64,000 bases of DNA from PALSA-607 sp963825425 (lineage in GTDB: Bacteria; Actinomycetota; Actinomycetes; Acidothermales; Acidothermaceae), in NCBI GenBank assembly GCA_963825425.1, contig CAWGTF010000016.1, positions 1-64,000 of the forward strand, given 5' to 3'. Within the stretch, counting starts at the first letter, position 1; each line of letters opens with the position of its first letter. The notes under the pieces were generated by a model. It was not told the origin of the DNA, did not search any database, and was given only the letters and a program-made list of their open reading frames with translations. The translations under genes were made by a program, and so were the position numbers. Below, one piece after another: positions 36,303 to 46,696 of the stretch.

Positions 36303-37361
36303 GTGCGCCCCCTCAATCGCGTCTTCGGCCTGCTCGCCGCCACTGGCCTGCTGTTGGCCGCCGGGTGCAGCTCATCGAAATCGTCCAGCGCCGCGTCGAC
36401 CGCTAGCGCCGCGGCAAGCGCTGCCGGTTCGGCTGCCGCCGGCGGCAACGTCACCTTGAACCTGGTGGCGTACTCGACTCCGCAACCGGCCTACGCCAAG
36501 CTCATCGCCGCATTCCAGAAGACGCCGGCTGGCGCGCACGTGAAGTTCACTCAGTCGTTCGGGCCTTCTGGTGACCAGGCGAACGCGGTTCTTGCGGGGC
36601 AGGCGGCCGACGTTGTGGAGTTCTCGCTGCTGACCGACATGACGAAGCTGGTCAAGAAGAACATCGTGGCCGCTGATTGGGACTCAAACGCGGAGCACGG
36701 TTTCGTGACCGATTCGGTGGTCTCGTTCGTGGTGCGCAAGGGCAATCCGAAGCACATCGAGAGCTGGGCCGACCTGATCAAGCCGGGCGTGAAGGTCTTG
36801 ACACCGAACCCGTTCTCGTCGGGCAGCGCGCGGTGGAACATCCTGGGCGCGTACGGGGCGCAGCTCAAAGCGGGCGACACCGACGCCCAGGCGACCGACT
36901 ACCTGAAGGCGCTGTTCAAGAAGGTGATCGTGCAGGACGCCAGTGGGTCGAAGGCGCTCGCCGACTTCGTCGGCGGTGCGGGCGACGTGCTGCTGTCGTA
37001 TGAGAACGAGGCGATCTACGCGCAGGCCAAGGGGCAGCCGGTCGACTACGTGATCCCGAGCGACACGCTGCTGATCGAGAACCCGGTCGCGGTCACGACG
37101 ACCACGAAGAATCCGGTGCAGGCCAAGGCGTTCGTCGACTTCCTGTACTCGGGGGCCGGTCAGCAGATCTTCGCGGACATCGGCTACCGCCCGACATTGC
37201 CGGGCGTGACCTCGACGGTGAACAAGTTCCCGGTACCCACGGGGCTGTTCACCATCGGCTCGCTCGGCGGCTGGCCGACGGCGACCACGAAGTTCTTCGA
37301 CCCGACGAACGGCGTGATTACGGGAATCGAGAAGTCCAACGGTGTCGCTACCACCAAATAG
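36303..37361 (+). CDS. Sulfate-binding lipoprotein
   Basis: 352 aa from GTG 36303 with GGAG seven bases upstream; an in-frame ATG at 36258 lies upstream of that site. Lipobox LAAGC. Family blocks QSFGPSGDQANAVLAGQAAD, SWADLIKPGVKVLTPNPFSSG and LLSYENEAIYAQ match sulfate/thiosulfate-binding proteins (CysP/Sbp). Delivers sulfate to CysTWA. Ends 20 bases inside the cysT gene. Confidence 0.93.
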   Translation: MRPLNRVFGLLAATGLLLAAGCSSSKSSSAASTASAAASAAGSAAAGGNVTLNLVAYSTPQPAYAKLIAAFQKTPAGAHVKFTQSFGPSGDQANAVLAGQAADVVEFSLLTDMTKLVKKNIVAADWDSNAEHGFVTDSVVSFVVRKGNPKHIESWADLIKPGVKVLTPNPFSSGSARWNILGAYGAQLKAGDTDAQATDYLKALFKKVIVQDASGSKALADFVGGAGDVLLSYENEAIYAQAKGQPVDYVIPSDTLLIENPVAVTTTTKNPVQAKAFVDFLYSGAGQQIFADIGYRPTLPGVTSTVNKFPVPTGLFTIGSLGGWPTATTKFFDPTNGVITGIEKSNGVATTK

Positions 37362-38239
37362 CACGCTCGACGACGCGGGCGGACCGGGCGCAGCTGCCCG
37401 GTCCGCAACGCCCGCTTCCGATGCGCCGTCGTGGTGGGCGGCGCGATCGGGCAAGAATTCGCGCGGTGGCACGTCACTGGGGCTCGGGCTCGTCACGCTC
37501 TATCTCAGCTTCCTGGTTCTGATCCCGCTCGGTGCGGTGGTCTGGAAGTCGCAGAGCGACGGCTGGTCGGCCGGGCTGGCATCAGGTCACCTCGCCCGAG
37601 GCAGCGGCCGCTTTGAAGCTCACGCTGACGATCTCGGTCGGCGTTGCGCTGTTCAACCTCGTGATGGGCACGATCATCGCGTGGGTGCTGGTGCGCGACG
37701 ACTTCCCTGGCAAGGGAGCCGTCGAGCTGTTCATCGACTTGCCCTTCGCACTGCCCACGATCGTCGCCGGCGTTGTCTTGTTGTCGCTGTACGGTCCGCG
37801 CAGTCCGGCGCACGTGAACATCGCGTTCACCCGAACCGCGATCACGGTCGCGCTGCTCTTCGTCACGTTGCCGTTTGTGGTGCGCACCGTGCAGCCGGTG
37901 CTGCTCGAACTTGATCGCGATATGGAAGCCGCCGCAGCTTCACTTGGTGCGTCGCCGTTTCTGATCGCTCGCCGGATCATCTTGCCGAACCTGGTGCCCG
38001 CGATGTTGACCGGAACCGGGCTTGCGTTCGCGCGGGCCATTGGCGAGTTCGGTTCGGTCAGCCTGCTGTCGGGCAACCTGCCCTTTCACACTGAAGTTTC
38101 CGCGGTCAACATCTACAACCAGATCCAAAGCGACAACGCGGTCGGCGCAGCGGCACAGTCGACGGTGTTGCTCGTCATCGCGTTCGTGGTGCTGTTCGCG
38201 CTCGATCGGCTGAAGCGCTGGGGGGTGCATCGTGGCTAG
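37342..38239 (+). CDS. cysT: Sulfate ABC transporter permease CysT (one +1 shift)
   Basis: GTG 37342 overlaps the binding-protein gene by 20 bases. A G inserted near 37578 (GCCGGGCTGG) shifts the frame; corrected sequence WHQVTSPEAAAALKLT continues into six membrane helices with the EAA loop EAAAASLGASPFLIARRI and ARAIGEFGSV. 298 aa after correction, normal for CysT/CysU. Overlaps cysW by 8 bases. Confidence 0.93.
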
Positions 38240-39086
38240 CGCGACCGGCGTGAGTGACGGTGCGGTTGCAGTACGGGGCAACCGTCGCCCAGTCGCCCGC
38301 TATGGCCTGCGCTTCGTCGCCCTCGGCTACTTGCTGGTGTTGCTCGCGGCGCCGGTAACGATGGTGTTCTATCGCGCTTTCCAACATGGGCTCGGACCGA
38401 TCTGGTCTGCACTGACGACGAGTGAAGCTCGCAGCGCGATCGAGGTGACGCTGATCGTCGCCATTTCCGCAGTCGTGCTCAACACCTTGTTCGGCGTCGG
38501 CACCGCGTTGTTGCTGGTGCGCCGGCGCTTCCCCGGACGTCACCTCCTCGACGTCCTGGTCGACATTCCGCAGGCAGTGTCGCCGATTGTTGTCGGACTC
38601 GCGCTGATCCTGGTGTACGGGAAGTTCGGCTTCTTCGGATCGTGGATCGAACGCAACGGACTGAAAATCATCTTTAGCCTGCCTGGCATGGTGCTGGCGA
38701 CTGCGTTCGTGTCGCTGCCCCTCGTCGTCCGCTCAGTTGCTCCTGTTCTGGCTGAACTTGGCGATGAGCAGGAGCAGGCCGCGCGAACGCTCGGTGCATC
38801 GAGTTGGCAGACGTTTCGCCGGATCACGTTGCCGTCGATTCGCGATGCGCTGGCCTACGGCGTTGTGCTGTCGCTGGCGCGCTCGCTTGGCGAGTACGGG
38901 GCTGTGACGGTGGTGTCGGGGCATGTCCTCGGGAAGACGCTGACCCTTACCCTGTTCATTGACGAACGGCTGCAGAACTTCGACCAGCCGGCGGCCTATT
39001 CGGCGGCGGTCTTGTTGGCGATCATTGCGATGGGCAGTCTGCTGATCAGTCGGCGGTTCAGGGCGCGAACCAGGAGTGTGGCATGA
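38232..39086 (+). CDS. cysW: Sulfate ABC transporter permease CysW
   Basis: 284 aa, intact. Six helices; EAA loop QEQAARTLGASSWQTFRRI and SLARSLGEYGAVTVVSG typical of CysW. Start GTG 38232 overlaps cysT; stop overlaps the cysA ATG (ATGA). Confidence 0.94.
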   Translation: MASATGVSDGAVAVRGNRRPVARYGLRFVALGYLLVLLAAPVTMVFYRAFQHGLGPIWSALTTSEARSAIEVTLIVAISAVVLNTLFGVGTALLLVRRRFPGRHLLDVLVDIPQAVSPIVVGLALILVYGKFGFFGSWIERNGLKIIFSLPGMVLATAFVSLPLVVRSVAPVLAELGDEQEQAARTLGASSWQTFRRITLPSIRDALAYGVVLSLARSLGEYGAVTVVSGHVLGKTLTLTLFIDERLQNFDQPAAYSAAVLLAIIAMGSLLISRRFRARTRSVA

Positions 39087-40103
39087 GCATCTCGGTTCGC
39101 CACGTGACGAAGCGGTTCGCGCAGTTCACCGCGCTCGACGACGTCAGCGTCGATATTCCGACCGGGTCGCTGACTGCGCTGCTCGGACCTTCAGGGCAGT
39201 GGTAAGTCGACGTTGCTGCGCGTCATCGCCGGCCTCGACACTGCCGACGCCGGCACGGTCAGCATCGAGGGCGCCGACGCGACGCACCTGCCGCCGCAAC
39301 GGCGTGAGGTCGGCTTCGTCTTCCAGCACTACGCGCCGTTCAAGCACATGACCGTCTACGACAACATCGCGTTCGGACTCACCGTGCGCAAGGCGGGCAA
39401 GGCCGAGACGAAGACGCAAGGTGACCGAGCTGCTCGAGCTCGTGCACCTGGAGAAGTTCCAGACCCGCTATCCCGGCTCAGCTTTCTGGTGGGCAACGGC
39501 AGCGCATGGCGTTGGCGCGCGCACTCGCCGTCCAGCCTCGTGTGCTGTTGCTCGACGAGCCGTTCGGTGCGCTCGACGCGCAGGTGCGCAAGGAGTTGCG
39601 CACCTGGCTTCGTCGGCTGCATGACGAGATGAATGTGACGACGGTGATCGTTACGCACGACCAGGAAGAAGCGATGGAAGTCGCTGACGAGATCGTCGTG
39701 CTGTACGACGGGCGCGTGCAGCAGGTCGGCCATCCGCATGACGTCTACGAGCATCCGGTCGAACGAGTGGGTGATGAGTTTTCTCGGGCCGGTCACGCAT
39801 TTCGGTTCGTTGTTGGTTCGGCCGCATGACCTCGATCTAGCCCATGAGACATCGGACGGCGCGTTGCCGGCGACCGTCGTGCGCGTCACGCGTCTTGGCT
39901 TCCAAACGGTGGTCGACCTCGACGTGCAGGGCGCGCCGCTCTACGCGCAGCTCGCCCGCGAGGCGACCGATCGGTTGACGCTGACGCCCGGGACGTCGGT
40001 GTACGTGAGTCACGCGCGCGGCGAATCTGTTCCGGCCGGTCCGGGCGCCCCCGTTGCCGCCGCCGTCGGTGTTCCGGCCGGCCCCGAGGCAGACCTAGGC
40101 TAG
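39083..40103 (+). CDS. cysA: Sulfate ABC transporter ATPase CysA (four +1 shifts)
   Basis: ATG 39083. Four single-base insertions lie near 39194, 39417, 39473 and 39757. Corrected motifs: Walker A GPSGSGKST, Q-loop FVFQHYAPFKHMT, signature QLSGGQRQRMALARAL, Walker B VLLLDEPFGALD, H-loop VTHDQEEAMEVAD, then EHPSNEWVMSFLGPV and the TOBE-like C-terminal part. Corrected 338 aa, usual for CysA. The regular restoration of each motif by deleting one base argues strongly for sequence error. Confidence 0.92.
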
Positions 40104-40107
40104 GCAA

Positions 40108-40542
40108 ATGATCGAGTCGGTCGTCATGCCACTGTCGAGTTGGGTGTTTCAGTGGCGTGATGACGGTCGGTGGCGCGAGCTTTCCCTGGCACAGCACGAG
40201 GACGAGCTCGCTGGTCGTTTCACGCCGCGCGCTGACGACTGGGTGGAGTGGACGGGAACGCTGCATCGCCAGTCGCGCGCGGAGTCTGCGGTGCTGACGA
40301 AGGGTTGGCGGCTCGTATATAGCGAACTGCCGCGCGATTGTTCAGCTCGCGTCGTGCTTGTTGATGGCACGGAGCCGCCGATCGTGATGTTGCGCGGCCT
40401 ATGGATGTCGGAATGGGTCGGCGGCGGACTGCCCGCAACGGTGACCGTCGGAGCCGACAGTTGGACTGTGTCGCCGCCGCGAGCCGTCTGGCACAAGGTG
40501 GACGGCGAGCGGGGCTCCGAAGGGTGGGTTGGCTACCGCTAG
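40108..40542 (+). CDS. Hypothetical protein
   Basis: 144 aa from ATG 40108, 4 bases after cysA. Many Trp residues (WVFQWRDDGRWRELSL, DDWVEWTGTLH), beta-rich, no signal peptide. No family recognised. Close spacing suggests co-transcription with the sulfate operon; its end overlaps the convergent Kelch gene by 4 bases. Confidence 0.6.
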   Translation: MIESVVMPLSSWVFQWRDDGRWRELSLAQHEDELAGRFTPRADDWVEWTGTLHRQSRAESAVLTKGWRLVYSELPRDCSARVVLVDGTEPPIVMLRGLWMSEWVGGGLPATVTVGADSWTVSPPRAVWHKVDGERGSEGWVGYR

Positions 40543-41858
40543 GGCCCGAACTGCAAACCGGTCAGACCCCACTCGAGTAACCGATCGCCGGCCCACACCG
40601 CGTTGTCGCCGAACTGTGCGTTCGGTGCCGTCGGCAGCGCCGTCCATGCGCCGGTCTCGGCGTCCCACACGGCACTCTCACCGGCTCCGGTTGTGGGTCC
40701 ACCATCGAGGCTGGAGGCGATAGTGCCGGTGTACTCAAGCAGCGCGGATCCGGTCCACACACCGAGCGGGTCGGTCTTGTCGATCGGCCCGGCCGGCATA
40801 GCTGTCCACGCGCCGGTCGCGAGATCGAGCCGGTATCCGTGCTCATCAAACGAGGGCGGCCGTCTCGATTCGTCGCTGTGCCAACCTTGACCGGGCAACA
40901 CGAGAAGCTCCCCACCGGCAACAGTCACGCCGTCGAGCCCAGGGGGTTGATCGTCAAGAGTGGCCGCCGACGTCGCGCGCCTCGTCCACGTGTTGTGTCC
41001 TGAGTCGTAGACGACGAAGTCGACACCAGCATCAAGCGTGGTGGTGTCGCCGTCCGTCGTTATGTGTTGCCACATCTGCCCGACGTAGCTGCCGCGATCG
41101 GTGGCTACGGCTCGAAGGTGCCGCACCTCGTGGCCGGCCGTGCTCGGCATCGCTGGCAGACTCCGCCAGCGATTGTGGCTCGGATCGTAGGCGGCTTCGC
41201 CTGCCGCATAGCCGGGGCCGTCAGCCGACTCGTTGTCGGGATCGCCGCCGATGACGAGAACCTCGTGACCGGTCCACAGGAGTTCCGGATTGAAGCGTGG
41301 CGACAACGGCCCGGCTGGCAGCTTCCGCCACGAGTTGGTAGACGGCGAGTAGATCGCGCCGTCCGCAAGTGCCGCAACATTGCCGCTGCTGTCGACGCTC
41401 CCGTAGCCGCCGAACACGACCAGCGACGAGCCCGTCCATACCCAGCCCGCCTGCGTTCGGGCACTGATCGGTGCAGTCGGCAGCGTCGTCCACTCTTTGG
41501 TGGCGGGGTCGTAGCTGGCACCGTCGGCGTAGAGCGTCGCGTCGCTTCGATAGTTGGACGCCCCGCCCCAGACGACCAGGCGATTACCGGTCCAGGCGAC
41601 GACGCCACCCGTGCGAAAGGCGATGGGTGCCGCCGGGAGTTGGCTCCAGTGGTCGCCCGCCAATGCAGTTGCGGTGCCCGCGGAGGGATCGACAATCGAA
41701 GCGGACGCCGGCGGTGATACGACCGAGGCGGACGACGATAGCGGGGCGACGCCGGACGAATCGGCGGCACTTCTGCCATGGATGGATCCGCTGCCGCAGC
41801 CGACAACGATGATCCCGAGCACTACTGCGGATGCGGCCGCACGCCTCGCTTCGCTCAT
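40539..41858 (-). CDS. Kelch-like beta-propeller lipoprotein, copy 2
   Basis: 439 aa from ATG 41858, whose first bases overlap the previous gene's stop (ATGA). Lipobox VVGC. Six or more blades with the unit W..LPxAPI..R....VWTGxxLxxxGG followed by DGAxYDPxTxxWxxLP. Predicted extracellular beta-propeller. Strong similarity to the preceding gene indicates tandem duplication. Confidence 0.82.
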   Translation of the reverse strand: MSEARRAAASAVVLGIIVVGCGSGSIHGRSAADSSGVAPLSSSASVVSPPASASIVDPSAGTATALAGDHWSQLPAAPIAFRTGGVVAWTGNRLVVWGGASNYRSDATLYADGASYDPATKEWTTLPTAPISARTQAGWVWTGSSLVVFGGYGSVDSSGNVAALADGAIYSPSTNSWRKLPAGPLSPRFNPELLWTGHEVLVIGGDPDNESADGPGYAAGEAAYDPSHNRWRSLPAMPSTAGHEVRHLRAVATDRGSYVGQMWQHITTDGDTTTLDAGVDFVVYDSGHNTWTRRATSAATLDDQPPGLDGVTVAGGELLVLPGQGWHSDESRRPPSFDEHGYRLDLATGAWTAMPAGPIDKTDPLGVWTGSALLEYTGTIASSLDGGPTTGAGESAVWDAETGAWTALPTAPNAQFGDNAVWAGDRLLEWGLTGLQFGP

Positions 41859-43228
41859 GGGCCCGCTCCGAACTGCACGCCAGTGATGTCGCTGCTCACG
41901 GGTCCGGGGACGTCGCCTGGCGAAGGCACGGACAGCTGGCCCCAATCGAGTAACTCATGGCCGTCCCATGCTGCAACGTCTCCGCCATACACGGGTGCGG
42001 CCGGCAGCCGTGTCCACTCGCCGGTAGGTGGGTCCCACACAGCAGCTTGGCCTGCCACCGTCCAGCCGGCCGGTCCGTGAGTAACGGCGCCGGTGTTGAA
42101 CGCGATCACCGTGTCGCCGGTCCACAGGAAGGTCTCGGGATTCAGGTCGTCGATCGGGCCCGGCGGGATCTTCGTCCAGGTGTTTGTGCTCGGATCCAGC
42201 AGTCGGCTCTGGCCGCCGAGCATGCCCGGTCCAGGGCAATCGCCGCACCAGGGGTCCGTCGGCGGAACAAGGATGTCCGTCCCCGTCCAGAGCGCGGCAC
42301 CTATCCCGTCCGGCGCGTTGTTGCGATCCAAGCCGTCGGTGGGCCGCGACGCCGCGACATCCGGCGTCCAGGTATTACGCGTTGGGTCGAAGATGTAGAG
42401 GTCGATACCGGAATAGATCGTCGACGCCCCGCCGCCGCCGTCCGTCGTGTGTTGCCATTCCTCCCACGCGTACAGGCGATCGTTGGTCGCTACTGCAACG
42501 ACCGCGAGCACGAGCTGGTTGGCGCTGAGCGGCATCGGCGCGAGGGTGGTCCACTGGTTGGTTGTCGGATTGAACGCGGCGAGGTCGGTGTGCACCTGCT
42601 GGCTTGTCGACAACGCAGGCGGGTCGCCGCCGATGACGATGACCTCGCCGTCGACGAACACCGCCTGTGCGCCGGTGCGCCCGCTCAAAGGACCGGCCGG
42701 CAACTTCCGCCACTTCATCGTGGTGGGGTTGTAGATCGCGCCATTGCCGGAAATCCCGTCGGTCGCGTCGCCACCCCAGATGAAGAGCTCGCTGCCGGTC
42801 CAGACGCTGGCCATCTGCGTTCGAGCGCTGATGGGAGCCGCCGGAAGCTTCGTCCACCTCTTCGTCGTCGGGTCGTACGCCGCGCCATCACCGACCAGTT
42901 GATCGTCGCGCGGCCCGTAGTTGCCGCCCCAGATCAGGAGTTGCCGACCTGTCCATGCGCTCGCCGCGTCCCTGCGCGCTGTGATCGGTGCTGCTGGCAG
43001 CGCGCTCCAGTGGTAACTCGCTAGTGCGGCCGCGCTGACCGGGGCGGACGGCGGCGCTGAGGTGGGTGAGGTGGACGCCGGTGGCGGCGCGACTGAGGCC
43101 GGGGACGAGAGAGCGACCACGCCCGAGGAGTCGGCGGCGCTTCGCCCGTCGACCGATCCGCTGCCACACCCGACCACGAGGACGCCGATCACCACCGCGA
43201 CCGAGCCCGCTCGTTGCGACACGCTCAT
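41855..43228 (-). CDS. Kelch-like beta-propeller lipoprotein, copy 1
   Basis: 457 aa from ATG 43228 (GGCGGAG upstream; ATG 43249 is an alternative that runs into a palindrome). Lipobox VVGC, SAADSSGVVALSSPAS linker almost identical to copy 2. Blades such as LPAAPITARRDAASAWTG, LLIWGGNYG and DGAAYDPTTKRWTKLPAAPI. A Cys pair in DPWCGDCPG may be structural. Two paralogous surface propellers probably bind a polymer or each other. Confidence 0.83.
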   Translation of the reverse strand: MSVSQRAGSVAVVIGVLVVGCGSGSVDGRSAADSSGVVALSSPASVAPPPASTSPTSAPPSAPVSAAALASYHWSALPAAPITARRDAASAWTGRQLLIWGGNYGPRDDQLVGDGAAYDPTTKRWTKLPAAPISARTQMASVWTGSELFIWGGDATDGISGNGAIYNPTTMKWRKLPAGPLSGRTGAQAVFVDGEVIVIGGDPPALSTSQQVHTDLAAFNPTTNQWTTLAPMPLSANQLVLAVVAVATNDRLYAWEEWQHTTDGGGGASTIYSGIDLYIFDPTRNTWTPDVAASRPTDGLDRNNAPDGIGAALWTGTDILVPPTDPWCGDCPGPGMLGGQSRLLDPSTNTWTKIPPGPIDDLNPETFLWTGDTVIAFNTGAVTHGPAGWTVAGQAAVWDPPTGEWTRLPAAPVYGGDVAAWDGHELLDWGQLSVPSPGDVPGPVSSDITGVQFGAGP

Positions 43229-43247
43229 GCTCAGACTCCGCCCAGTC

Positions 43248-43292
43248 ATCGTGTGGATTTACTGCCCTCCTGGGGAGGTAAATCCACACGAT
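43248..43292. repeat. Palindrome family C, perfect copy
   Basis: Perfect 14-base arms ATCGTGTGGATTTA and TAAATCCACACGAT; the 17-base centre CTGCCCTCCTGGGGAGG forms an inner stem. Lies in the short gap between the Rrf2 gene end and the Kelch start. A degenerate copy is at 20729-20767. Confidence 0.88.
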
Positions 43293-43321
43293 TTTGACTC
43301 TGCCGACGGCGTGCGGGTTCC

Positions 43322-43780
43322 CTAGCGGGGGAGCCAGGCTTCGAGGTCGCGGATCATGGTGCGGACGGACGCTGGCATCTTGCCGGCCGCGACGTCGGCG
43401 ACGCTGATTCGCTCGAGCACCGCGCGTAGGCCGGCGCGGACCGCGACCCAGACGTCCTGCAGTCGCTCGGCGGAGCCTTCATAGACGAGGGTCTCGGGTC
43501 GCAGTCCGCGCACCTCGGCCAAGGGACCGTCGACCGCCCGCATGACGTCGGCGACCTGGATCTTCGAGGCCGGCCGCGCGAGGCGGTAGCCGCCCTCGGC
43601 GCCGCGCAGGCTCTCGACCAACCGAGCCCGGCGCAGGTCGGACAGGATCGCCTCCAGAAACTTGCGGGGCAGGTGCTGTTCGCCCGCGATCGTCTCCGCT
43701 TTCACCCAGGTGTCGCGCGGTGCCTCGGCGAGCACGAGCATGGCCCGCATCGCGTAGTCCGTCTTCGCCGAGATGTGCAC
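43322..43780 (-). CDS. Rrf2-family transcriptional regulator
   Basis: 152 aa from GTG 43780 (MHISAKTDYAMRAMLVLAEAP). Winged helix with VKAETIAGEQHLPRKFLEAI and GGYRLARPASKIQVADVMRAVDG, both diagnostic. There is no Cys, so it cannot hold an Fe-S cluster like IscR/RsrR and is more like CymR-type members. Nearness to the sulfate operon makes a sulfur-status role possible but unproven. Confidence 0.9.
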   Translation of the reverse strand: MHISAKTDYAMRAMLVLAEAPRDTWVKAETIAGEQHLPRKFLEAILSDLRRARLVESLRGAEGGYRLARPASKIQVADVMRAVDGPLAEVRGLRPETLVYEGSAERLQDVWVAVRAGLRAVLERISVADVAAGKMPASVRTMIRDLEAWLPR

Positions 43781-43833
43781 TCCGCCATGATGGCAGCCGG
43801 GGTGACCCGACGCCCCAAGCCTCGCCCGCGCGA

Positions 43834-43892
43834 CGAGTGGGGACATCCGCCCGCGACGCGCCGACACCGCAGCTGCAGATGTCCCCACTCGG
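43834..43892. repeat. Palindrome family B
   Basis: Arms CGAGTGGGGACATC and GATGTCCCCACTCG, perfect over 14 bases, around a 30-base loop. The outer CGAGTG...CACTCGG bases are the same as in family A. Lies between the Rrf2 start and the end of the LuxR-type gene. Confidence 0.85.
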
Positions 43893-43906
43893 CGGAGGGA
43901 GCCGGC

Positions 43907-46603
43907 TTAGTCGGCGCTCGTCGATTGGCTCGGGAAGCTGAGCAGTTCGGCAAGCCCTCGACGTCCGTGCGTATTGGTCTTTGTGTATACGTGCGCGAGG
44001 TGGGTCTGCACTGTGCGCACGGACAGTCCCAGGCGTTGCGCGATGTCGATGTCGGAAGCGCCGATGGCGGCCAGCGACGCGACGTCGCGTTCGCGCGCGG
44101 TCAGCGTGCGTGCCGTCGACAAGACGGACGCCGCGGGGATCGTCGATTGGCTCGCCGGCGTGCAGAACGCCGGCCAACCTCTCGGCCGCGCGAATCTCAC
44201 CAGCGATGTCCCCGCGCCGCGCGCACAGCGACGCAGCGGACGCATACGCATCAGCTGCGAGCGGCCGAAATCCCAGTAATAGCAGGGCATCTCCGGCTTC
44301 GATCAAGGCCGCAGCATCGGATTCGGCCAGCGCCTCGACAGTGCTGGCGAGTACGGGTGCGAGCGGTCCGTCGACGTGCGCCGCCGCCAACCGCGCACCT
44401 TCGCGCGCGGCTCGAGGATCGCCGTAGCGCGCAACCGCGTTCCATGCCATCAGCGCGACGGGTGCCTGTTCGAGCGACCAAGCCGAGCTGGCCGCGACGG
44501 TAGCCGCCGCGCGAGCACCCGGGAGGTCACCCGCGCACGCCAGCACATCAGCCCGACACAGTTCCTGTTCGGGCCGGTAGACCGCGAGGTCATGGGGTAC
44601 CGAATCCATCTCTGCAAGGCTTTGCATCGCGAGATCGACCCGACCGCGCATCGCATCGGCAACCGCCAACAGCCCCAAGTTCCACGCGGCGAACGACTCG
44701 TCGAACCCGCCCAACTCCGAAAGGACCTCGCGCATCTGTCGCGCGGCGATGGTCGGCTCGCCGCGCAGCATGGCGACCCGCGCCATGCACTGCAACATCC
44801 GCGGCCGAGACCGCGCGGCGTCATCGGTGCCAGGTCGCACCAACGCCTCGCGAGCTATCTCGTCGGCAGTCTGCAAATCTCCGCGACGTTCGTGCGCGAG
44901 GATTACCGCCGTCAGCAACGCCGCGACGTCGAAGCCGCCGCTGTCTGGCTCGTCGCCGAGTTCGGCGAACGTGCGATCGGCGAGCTCGATCGCGGCGTCC
45001 AGCTGGCCCGAGCGTCGCCATCCCTGCCACCGCGCACAAAGCAGCCCGCCATCGCGCGACGCCGGGCAGTTGCAAGTCGACCGCCAACGGTCGAGCCAGC
45101 GCGACGGCCTCCCTCGCGTCACCCCCGAGCAGGCGCGCCATTGCGGCGGCCAACCGGATCGGCGGCGGTGCGAATTGCACGTCGCCAGCTGACGCCAGCA
45201 GGTGCGTCGGGTCGTCGCCGGCCAGCGTCGTGACGAGCGCCGACAATGCCATCACAGCCATCGCCAACTCGTCGGGCAGCGGCTCCTTCGCCAGCTCCGC
45301 GAGCAGCACGCGGGTCTGTTCCGGGTACGAAAGCGCCAGCGCCTCAGCCAGGGCGAGTCGCGCAGGCACGCCGCCGCCCGCAGCGACGGCAGCACGCAGC
45401 AGGGTGCGCGCGGCGGCGGCATCGTGACGCATCGCGGCCCGCCCCGCCGACATCAGCGCCATCGGGTCCGTTGCGAGTCCGGCCTGCACCCGCAGCAACG
45501 CAATGCGCAGCGGATCGGCGGGTGCATCGGCGTGCGCATGATTGCCAGCCAACGGGTCGGACGACGAGGGGCTCGCGACCAGCTCGCCAGCGAGCCTTCG
45601 TCGTCGGCTCGCGGGTAGTGCGGACTGCAGCCACTCGCCGTACAGCGGATGCGCAAGCCGCACTTCCGTTCGGCCCGCACCTGGCATGACCCGCACCCGC
45701 CGCGTTGTGCGCCGGCCCGATCGTGATGAGGCCCTGCTGCTCGAGCCACTCGACATTCCGTTCTCCGGACAGCCGCAACAGGGTGTCGAAGTCGAGAGGT
45801 TCGCTGAGCGCGACCAACTCGAGAGCTTCACGGCGTCCGGCATCAAGCGCACTAAGCCGGAGGCTGACGAGCTCAGCCAACTGGGCGTCGGCCGGCAAGG
45901 GACCGTCGAGTTGCCAGACGCCGCGGTGCTCGCGCAACGAGTTGTTGGCCAGCGCCACCCGGATGAGCTCGCGCAGCACGAGCGGGCTGCCAACGCTGAG
46001 CCGGTGCAACCGCTCGACAGCGCGCGCCGAAACCTGCCCGCCCAGAACCGATTCGAGCAACGCGGCGGCGCCTGCCTGGTCGAGTGGACTGACCTCGATC
46101 GTCAGCATGTTGTCGCCGTCCGCGAAGTTGCGCAGCGCGGGCGGCAGATCGGCTGCAAGCCGGGTAACGAGGATGACCTGCAGGCCCTGAAAGTCCATAA
46201 GCTGGCGCAAAACCAAGCTGGAAAGACCGTCGAGCAGTTCCGCATCGTCGACGAGGAGCAGCGTGATGCCGTCGGCAGCCAGCGTCGCGGCGATCGCCTC
46301 GCGGGCTTGCGCGAGCAGCAGCCCGTTCTCGGCCGACGCCTCGGCGCCAGTCAGAAAGGGACTGAGCGCGGCAAGTGGCACTTCGTGCGATGAGGTCGTG
46401 CCGAAGATGGCCTTGGACGGCCGCCCCGCGGCGTCCGCATTGGCGATCGCCGCTTTGGCCAGCCACGTCTTGCCGATCCCGGCCGGCCCGGTCAGGAGCA
46501 GGTTTCGCCCGGCGAGCACGGCTGGGGTCAGCTCGGCGAGTAGGGCCGCGCGATCAGGCACCGCCACCACCTGGGTGGACGCCGAGGCCGGGCCTGGGTT
46601 CAC
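43907..46603 (-). CDS. Large LuxR-family (LAL/MalT-like) ATPase regulator (three +1 shifts)
   Basis: GTG 46603. N-terminal STAND-like ATPase with Walker A GPAGIGKT at 39-46 and Walker B ITLLLVDDAE, middle helical TPR-like region, C-terminal GerE/LuxR helix-turn-helix LTARERDVASLAAIG, DIDIAQRLGLSVRTVQTH. Frames change near 45710, 45050 and 44155; corrected length about 897 aa, typical for the family. Such regulators often control sugar or secondary-metabolite genes; target unknown. Confidence 0.85.
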
Positions 46604-46696
46604 GACGTAACGGTATGCCGCGGCGAGGTCGCAGGCTACGTAGGGAACTACTGATGTAGCGGACTACGGATATCGCCCGCGCATGACTCTCCCGCG

